DNA of 11,558 bases from an uncultured Clostridia bacterium (GTDB lineage: Bacteria > Bacillota > Clostridia > Christensenellales > CAG-917): assembly GCA_900554085.1 (NCBI GenBank), contig USGA01000010.1, positions 1 through 11,558 of the forward strand. Direction: 5' to 3'. Positions within the stretch are counted from its first letter, which is position 1. Each line of letters opens with the position of its first letter. The notes beneath the pieces were generated by a model. The model was not told the DNA's origin. It made no database searches and saw only the letters and a program-made list of their open reading frames with translations. A program made the translations under genes and the position numbers. Shown piece after piece: positions 7,268-11,558 of this stretch.

Positions 7268-7906
7268 TTACTTTGTTCCGAAAAGGCGGTCGCCCGCGTC
7301 GCCGAGTCCCGGCAGAATATATCCGTGTTCGTTGAGTTGACGGTCGAGCGTGGAGACGAAAATCTTTACGTCGGGGTGCGCCGTCGCCACTGTTTCTATG
7401 CCCTCGGGCACACCGATTATGCTCATAAGCATAATGTGTTTGCAGCCGCGTTCCTTGAGGAAGTCCACTGCTGCGGCGGCGGAGCCGCCCGTCGCGAGCA
7501 TCGGGTCGAGAAGTATGGCTATGCTGTTCTCGATGCCGTCGGGGAGTTTGCAGTAGTATTCGTGAGGTTCGAGGGTTTCCTCGTCGCGGTACAGCCCGAT
7601 GTGTCCGACCTTTGCGGTGGGGAAGAGGGTGTGCACGCCGTTGACCATACCCAGCCCCGCGCGGAGAATGGGCACTACGGTGACGGCGTTGTCGGCTACC
7701 ATAGTCTGTTCGGTGAGTTCTAGGGGAGTCTGCACCATAACTTTCTTGGTGGGCACTTCCTTGAAACTTTCGTAGACCATAAGGGTGGTGATTTCCTCGA
7801 CGAGTTCGCGGAACTCTTTCATACCCGTTTTTTCGTCGCGCAGTATGGCGATTTTATGCCTGATGAGAGGGTGGTCGAGGATAGTTACGTTGGGAAAGTT
7901 TTTCAT
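7268..7906 (-). CDS. upp: Uracil phosphoribosyltransferase
   Basis: Upp makes UMP from uracil and PRPP in pyrimidine salvage. The 212 residues match the family length. The PRPP-binding loop DPMLATGGSA lies at 134-143, the PILRAGLGM segment at 79-87, and the C-terminal uracil-binding segment GYILPGLGDAGDRLFGT at 195-211. GAGGAGG (7910-7916 on the - strand) lies 3 bases before ATG 7906, a tight but usable spacing. The gene follows the broken uracil-xanthine permease on the same strand with a 53-base gap holding a perfect hairpin, the usual permease-upp pairing. It is intact and should still work on uracil produced inside the cell even if the permease is dead. A terminator follows. Confidence 0.97.
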   Translation of the reverse strand: MKNFPNVTILDHPLIRHKIAILRDEKTGMKEFRELVEEITTLMVYESFKEVPTKKVMVQTPLELTEQTMVADNAVTVVPILRAGLGMVNGVHTLFPTAKVGHIGLYRDEETLEPHEYYCKLPDGIENSIAILLDPMLATGGSAAAAVDFLKERGCKHIMLMSIIGVPEGIETVATAHPDVKIFVSTLDRQLNEHGYILPGLGDAGDRLFGTK

Positions 7907-7918
7907 ATTCCTCCTCGT

Positions 7919-7942
7919 GTTGCGCGGCAGTCGCCGCGCAAC
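7919..7942 (-). promoter_or_regulatory. Intercistronic hairpin before upp
   Basis: GTTGCGCGGC and GCCGCGCAAC form a perfect 10-bp stem with a 4-base loop between the permease stop (7960) and upp. The stem ends 2 bases before the upp ribosome binding site, and no T-run follows on the - strand. It may stabilise or limit the downstream message; it is not a typical terminator. Confidence 0.6.
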
Positions 7943-7959
7943 ATACGTTATTGGATTCG

Positions 7960-9486
7960 TTATTTGTCTTCGCCGTCTTCGACCGTCGCTTCTTCTGCGA
8001 CAGGTTCGGCGATGGCCTCTGCGGCGTTATCCTTGGCGGCTTCGGGAGCGGTTTCGACGCATTCGGCTTGTTCCTCTGCGCCGAGTGCAACGGTTGCGCT
8101 CACGGCAGCGGCAGGCAGGCTGTCACCGCTCGTTGCCTCTTCCTCGTCGTCCTTGCCGAGTTTGCTCTTTTCGATTTTGTTGAGCACGGCGTAGGTGACG
8201 ATACCGAGAATGAGAGCGGTGGCGATGGAGGTGACGGTAATCGCTTTGGTCACGAAACCGTTTTCGCCGATTGCGTAGGGAATCTGAATGGACAGACCGC
8301 CGATACCGGCGATGAGGATTGCGCTGACGACGAACAGGTTTTTGTTTTCACCGAGGTCGATGTCTTTGAACATCTTGAGACCGCTGACGGCGATGAAACC
8401 GTAGAGGGTGAGGCAAATGCCGCCCATAACCGCAGAAGGTATGGTCTGCAGAAGAGCCATAACCGGCGAGAGGAATGACGGATTCGCCGTAGGTGGTGTT
8501 GGGGCAGATACCTAAGATGGTGCCCGCGATGGAGCCGACGCCGTCGCCGAGCAGGGTGCGCTTGAGTCCGGGCTCGCCTTCGACGAGGTCGCGGCCGATG
8601 ATGGTGCCGAGGTTCTTGTGGTCGGCGATATGTTCGGCAAACACGACGAGCGCAACGGGGATAAACGCGAGGGCGACTTCCGCCACGCCCTGACCGTTGA
8701 GCAGGACGGCGTCTTCTATAGTGGTCTGCCCGTTGACGATTTCCTTGATTGCTTCGATGAGGGCGAAGTCGGGGTAGTTGAGGAACGCGGTCACGCCCGT
8801 GAATTCGCCGTCCACGACGAAGTTGTTGATGATGGGCGAGAAGTCTATTATCTTGAGGTAATCCACTTCAAAACCGTAACCGAACGCGGAGAAGATTGCC
8901 GCGGTCACATAGCCTGCGCCGATACCGAGAATGAACGGTATGAGTTTGAGGGATTTTTTCTTTTTCTGGGTGGAGCACACCACGACGGTGAAGAACGCCA
9001 CGAGACCGCACAGCAGGGCGACGAGGTTGTATCCGCCGTTGACGGGGTCGGCGTTGGCTTTGGCGATATCGCCCATAGCGCTGCCGGCGAGGGACAGACC
9101 GATGATTGCGACGGTGGGTCCGATGATGACGGGGGGCATAAGTTTGCTCACCCACTTGGTGCCCGCGAAGTGAATGACTATGGCGATTACGACATAGACG
9201 AGACCCGCGAAAATGGAGCCGACGATGATTCCGAGATAGCCGAAGGCCATTGCGCCCGCGAGAGAGTTGATGAAAGCAAAGGAACTGCCGAGGAAAACGG
9301 GACTCTTGAAGCGCGTGAAGAGCAGGTAGACGAGAGTGCCTATACCTGCGCCGAGGATTGCGGCGGGAATCTGATGATGGTCGGCACCGCTATGGTCGCG
9401 GCAAGGATTGCAAGCAATTGCTGAATGGCAAGAACGAACAGTTTGCCGACAGGCGGTTTGTCATTGATGTCGTAGACGAGTTTCAT
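7960..9486 (-). pseudogene. uraA: Uracil-xanthine permease (NCS2 family), broken by two frame lesions
   Basis: UraA-type NCS2 permeases import uracil or xanthine with protons. The start at ATG 9486 (MKLVYDINDKPPVGKL) has AAGGGAG (9496-9502) 9 bases upstream. Frame 1 runs from 9486 to about 9373, ends in AVPTII and then meets a stop. Family homology resumes in a second frame from about 9372 (IPAAILGAGIGTLVY) through GSSFAF, IIGPTVAIIGLSLAG and ICPNTTYGESV. Near 8480 it jumps back to the first frame at SFLSPVMALLQTIPSAVMGG and continues to the stop at 7960. The first lesion removes 1 base (or 1 plus a multiple of 3). The second removes about 70 bases, roughly 24 residues or one membrane helix after TYGES, judged from E. 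coli UraA. The C-terminus carries an unusual Ala/Glu-rich acidic tail of about 70 residues. Decay is the simplest reading; an assembly error is the alternative. Confidence 0.85.
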
Positions 9487-9664
9487 TTTTATATACTCCC
9501 TTAAAGAATTGCACCCTCATCCGCACAAAAAAAACGCCCCCGAAAAGGGGTGCGTTATCTGCGGTCCGACGGAAAAGCAAAGACGGCACGAAAGAGTCTC
9601 AGAATTCCCTTTGCGGCGATACCACGCGACATAAGTCCCTCCCAAGCCGAACTTTTCCGACATT
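9487..9664 (-). ncRNA. Structured 5' leader of the permease-upp unit (candidate attenuator or riboswitch)
   Basis: The predicted transcript starts near 9664 and has about 178 nt before the permease ATG. An 8-bp helix, CGGAAAAG (9659-9652) with CUUUUCCG (9577-9570), closes a domain of about 90 nt. Inside it, CGGC (9649-9646) can pair with GCCG (9587-9584), and AAAGGG (9612-9607) with CUCUUU (9596-9591) around a 10-base loop containing CUGAGA. A terminator hairpin follows at 9556-9527. AAAGGG could alternatively pair with CCCUUU inside the terminator (9549-9544), which would give a switch. CUGAGA fits the CNGNGA loop pattern of PyrR-binding RNA, but its flanks do not fit well. The pairings are read by eye and the ligand is unknown. 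Confidence 0.55.
9527..9556 (-). terminator. Leader terminator upstream of the permease gene
   Basis: On the - strand AACGC-A-CCCC, loop TTTTC and GGGG-GCGTT form a 9-bp stem with one bulged A, followed by six further T's. It lies between the promoter (9671-9699) and the gene start (9486), so it must be read through for expression; this is the layout of transcription attenuation. Confidence 0.82.
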
Positions 9665-9670
9665 TTTCTC

Positions 9671-9699
9671 ATTATATCACCGAGGTTTCCCGTTGACAA
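9671..9699 (-). promoter_or_regulatory. Sigma-A-type promoter of the permease-upp unit
   Basis: On the - strand TTGTCA (9699-9694), a 17-base spacer and TATAAT (9676-9671), with the extended -10 dinucleotide TG one base before it. This is close to consensus and gives a start near 9664. Confidence 0.85.
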
Positions 9700-9818
9700 G
9701 GATTTTTAGGAGCGACAAAAAACAAAAAAATGCGCGCCCGTTCGCGCTCCGCGCGCGTTCCCGTACGGGTGTGAGACTGCGAATTCGGCGGGCGCTGCGC
9801 GTCGCCCCCTCGTCGCGG

Positions 9819-9847
9819 TTGACAAGTCGCGCGGCGACGTCCATACT
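9819..9847 (+). promoter_or_regulatory. Promoter of the radical SAM gene, predicted leaderless
   Basis: Consensus TTGACA (9819-9824), a 17-base spacer and a weaker -10, CATACT (9842-9847), are followed by six bases and then GTG at 9854. Initiation would fall on or next to the start codon, and no ribosome binding site is present. Confidence 0.55.
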
Positions 9848-9853
9848 TTAACC

Positions 9854-10699
9854 GTGAGCGAAAAGAGCGGATTGTTCAGAATAGCGCGGGCGGGATTGCA
9901 CCGCTTCGAGGAACCCTGCATATCGGGCGAGGGCGGCAGCGGCACGCTGTTTTTCAGCGGCTGCGATATGCGTTGCGTGTTCTGTCAGAATTATGCGCTG
10001 TCACGCCACGGCTCGGGGCTGAACGTAAACGGGGACGACCTTGTCGCGCTTATGCTTTATCTGGAGCGCGAGGGCGCCGAAAATATAAATCTCGTCACGC
10101 CCACTCCGTGGGCAAAAAGACTGATACCCGTACTTGAAGAATTCAAAAAGCACAGTAAACTGCCGATTGTGTGGAACAGTAACGGTTGCGACGCGGTGGA
10201 GACTTTGCGTGCGCTCGAGGGGTTGGTGGACGTCTGGTTGCCCGATTTCAAGTACTCGGACGACGCTCTCGGGCACAGTTACGGCGCGGTTGAGAATTGT
10301 TTTTTGCGCAGTGTTGCGGCGCTAAGTGAGATGAGGAGACAGCGCCCGAAAGACGTGTTCGACGAGCGGGGGATAATGCGCGAGGGCGTCATTGTGCGGC
10401 ACCTCGTTCTGCCCGCCGCGGAAGAAAACACTCGTGGAGTTCTGCGCGCGATTGCCGATGTGGACGACAGCCTTTTCGTCAGTCTTATGGGGCAGTATTT
10501 TCCGACGCCCGCCGTGGCGGAACACCCCGTCCTTTCCAGGCGTATAACCGAGGAGGAGTACGAGCGGGCAACGGACGCGTTTTTCGAGGCTGGCTTGACG
10601 AACGGCTTTTCGCAGGAACTGTCCTCGGCGGTCGAGGATTACGTGCCCGATTTCGACATCGACTCGCTTGACGCGCTTGTGCGCTCGTTGCGCCGCTGA
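9854..10699 (+). CDS. PflX-type radical SAM protein (COG1313, pyruvate formate-lyase activase-like)
   Basis: The protein (281 residues) is a radical S-adenosylmethionine enzyme of the PflX group, related to glycyl-radical activases but of unproven function. The family opening is clear: ARAGLHRFEEPCISG (11-25), GSGTLFFSGC, then the 4Fe-4S motif C37-x3-C41-x2-C44 followed by QNY. Later landmarks are NLVTPTPW, VWNSNGC, VDVWLPDFKYSD and VRHLVLP. Many relatives carry an extra N-terminal Cys-rich segment of about 40 residues; it is missing here, and the upstream in-frame sequence does not encode it. The GTG start at 9854 is chosen because homology begins just after it and a promoter lies directly in front; no Shine-Dalgarno sequence is seen. 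No glycyl-radical enzyme gene is nearby, so the substrate cannot be named. Confidence 0.88.
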   Translation: MSEKSGLFRIARAGLHRFEEPCISGEGGSGTLFFSGCDMRCVFCQNYALSRHGSGLNVNGDDLVALMLYLEREGAENINLVTPTPWAKRLIPVLEEFKKHSKLPIVWNSNGCDAVETLRALEGLVDVWLPDFKYSDDALGHSYGAVENCFLRSVAALSEMRRQRPKDVFDERGIMREGVIVRHLVLPAAEENTRGVLRAIADVDDSLFVSLMGQYFPTPAVAEHPVLSRRITEEEYERATDAFFEAGLTNGFSQELSSAVEDYVPDFDIDSLDALVRSLRR

Positions 10700-10733
10700 C
10701 GACAAGGCTGTCGGCGTCCGAAAAGGCGCGAAT

Positions 10734-10751
10734 AAATCTGTTTACAGATTT
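10734..10751. promoter_or_regulatory. Inverted repeat overlapping the -35 box of the CofE-like gene
   Basis: AAATCTG and CAGATTT form a perfect 7-4-7 dyad whose loop and right arm contain the -35 hexamer TTTACA (10741-10746). This is a typical place for a repressor operator; the short T-run could instead make it a weak terminator for the preceding radical SAM gene. Confidence 0.5.
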
Positions 10752-10769
10752 TACGATGTGTAGTATAGT
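10741..10769 (+). promoter_or_regulatory. Sigma-A-type promoter of the CofE-like gene
   Basis: TTTACA (10741-10746), a 17-base spacer and TATAGT (10764-10769) give a start near 10776. The transcript has an untranslated leader of about 80 bases with a small GC stem (GGCGC-ACGC-GCGCC, about 10777-10790). Confidence 0.78.
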
Positions 10770-10858
10770 TTTTTAGGGCGCACGCGCGCCGCTCAATTTC
10801 GTATTCCGATTTCTCTTGCGGGCGTTCTGTCCGCGAGGTGACGACCTAGGAGGGTTTT

Positions 10859-11558
10859 ATGGCAACGGTCGGTGTTATTTCGAGAGGTATCAAGGCTCCG
10901 ATAATCAGAAAAGGCGACAATCTCGCAAAGATTGCGGCGGACAGCCTGCTCGCGGCTGCGGCAGACCCCGCAACCGGTTTCGACATTCAGGACAGAGACG
11001 TGCTCGCGGTCACCGAAGCGGTGGTTGCCCGCGCGCAGGGCAATTACGCCACAGTCGAACAGATTGCCAAGGACGTGCGCGCCAAAACGGGCGGCGGCAC
11101 CGTCGGCCTTATTTTCCCCATTCTTTCCCGCAACCGTTTTTCTATGTTGCTCAAGGGTATTGCCGCGGGCGTGGATAAACTGGTGATTATGCTCAGTTAC
11201 CCTTCCGACGAGGTGGGCAATCATCTTATGAACGTTGACGCGCTCGACGAGAAGGGCGTCAATCCTTATTCCGACGTGTTCACCGAAAAACAGGTGTACG
11301 ACACTTTCGGCGAGGTCAAACACCCCTTCACCGGAATGGATTACATTCAACTTTACAAGGAATTCGCAGGCGGCAAGGCGGAAATCATTCTTGCCAACCG
11401 TCCCCAGGAAATCCTCAAATACACAAAGGTCGTCATCAACGCGGATATACACACTCGCTTCCGCACAAAACGTCTGCTGCTTGCCGCGGGCGCCGAAAAG
11501 GTTATCTCTATGCACGAGATTCTCAACGCCCCCGTCGACGGCAGCGGTTACAACCCCG
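10859..11558 (+). CDS. cofE: CofE-like coenzyme F420-0:L-glutamate ligase family protein (3' end cut off)
   Basis: The frame is open from ATG 10859 to the window edge (233 codons visible). AGGAGGG (10848-10854) lies 4 bases upstream, so the start is secure. Conserved family segments are VGVISRGIKAPIIRKGDNL (4-22), VLAVTEAVVARAQGNYA (48-64), GLIFPILSRNRF (83-94), LSYPSDEVGNHL (112-123), DEKGVNPYSDV (130-140) and DIHTRFRTKRLL (196-207). CofE adds gamma-linked glutamates to the F420 side chain in F420-producing organisms. Many Clostridia carry this relative without an obvious F420 pathway, and no other F420 gene is in the window, so the family call is firm but the substrate is uncertain. It has its own promoter with an inverted repeat over the -35 box. 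Confidence 0.88.
   Translation, partial: MATVGVISRGIKAPIIRKGDNLAKIAADSLLAAAADPATGFDIQDRDVLAVTEAVVARAQGNYATVEQIAKDVRAKTGGGTVGLIFPILSRNRFSMLLKGIAAGVDKLVIMLSYPSDEVGNHLMNVDALDEKGVNPYSDVFTEKQVYDTFGEVKHPFTGMDYIQLYKEFAGGKAEIILANRPQEILKYTKVVINADIHTRFRTKRLLLAAGAEKVISMHEILNAPVDGSGYNP

Noticed and set aside
8348..9250. The middle permease frame as a complete stand-alone gene of 300 codons
   Set aside because: Its first residues are mid-protein for an NCS2 permease, it has no ribosome binding site, and its last 40 or so residues are out-of-frame sequence after the second lesion.
9590..9612. CTGAGA as part of a TPP riboswitch
   Set aside because: The second conserved TPP block (CTGATCTGG type) is absent and the gene context is pyrimidine salvage; the six bases occur readily by chance.
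9611..9640. T-box-like string GTGGTATCGC in the permease leader
   Set aside because: It resembles the T-box core GTGGTACCGC, but the leader is too short for a Stem I, the sequence does not sit next to the terminator in the expected way, and a permease-upp unit is not a usual T-box target.
1..11558. CRISPR arrays, tRNA or rRNA genes, insertion sequences, phage or toxin-antitoxin genes
   Set aside because: I looked on both strands and saw no regularly spaced repeats, cloverleaf arms with CCA-type ends, transposase motifs or small paired genes of these kinds.

Overview
The window looks like chromosomal DNA of a GC-rich member of the Clostridia (Bacillota), probably an uncultured gut-type lineage. 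The evidence is a complete Spo0A, AGGAGG-type ribosome binding sites, sigma-A-like promoters, a type-3 (archaeal/eukaryote-like) prolyl-tRNA synthetase with a C-terminal zinc site, and a PfoR-like PTS_EIIC_2 membrane protein. I see no phage, insertion sequence, CRISPR, tRNA or rRNA. Most genes are housekeeping or conserved; the unusual signals are in gene structure and regulation.

Layout. Bases 1-2400 (+): the 3' part of a membrane protein with a degenerate M28-peptidase-like domain, overlapping by 17 bases a PTS_EIIC_2 membrane protein, then a terminator. Bases 2517-3308 (-): spo0A, with a close match to the 0A box upstream. Bases 3309-3918: a gene-free interval of about 600 bases. Bases 3919-5865 (+): a two-gene unit driven by a near-consensus promoter, encoding a tandem zinc-ribbon protein with a very acidic tail and then proS; it ends at a terminator shared with the convergent gene. 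Bases 5940-7154 (-): a membrane-anchored ComEC-like metallo-beta-lactamase-fold protein. Bases 7268-9486 (-): a pyrimidine salvage unit of a uracil-xanthine permease gene broken by two lesions, followed by intact upp; it is preceded by a leader of about 180 nt with an intrinsic terminator. Bases 9854-10699 (+): a PflX-type radical SAM protein. Bases 10859-11558 (+): a CofE-like ligase running off the window.

How it fits together. The permease would import uracil (or xanthine) and Upp would convert uracil to UMP; the leader terminator suggests feedback control of both. The permease frame is disrupted by a small deletion near 9372 and by loss of about 70 bases near 8480, so this copy is either decaying or mis-assembled. 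Two genes, the ComEC-like gene and the PflX-like gene, have promoters whose -10 box ends exactly 6 bases before the start codon and have no Shine-Dalgarno sequence; both are predicted to be leaderless. I found no clearly new multi-gene defence or biosynthetic system. The best candidates for something undescribed are the permease leader RNA, the acidic zinc-ribbon/proS pair and the predicted leaderless genes.
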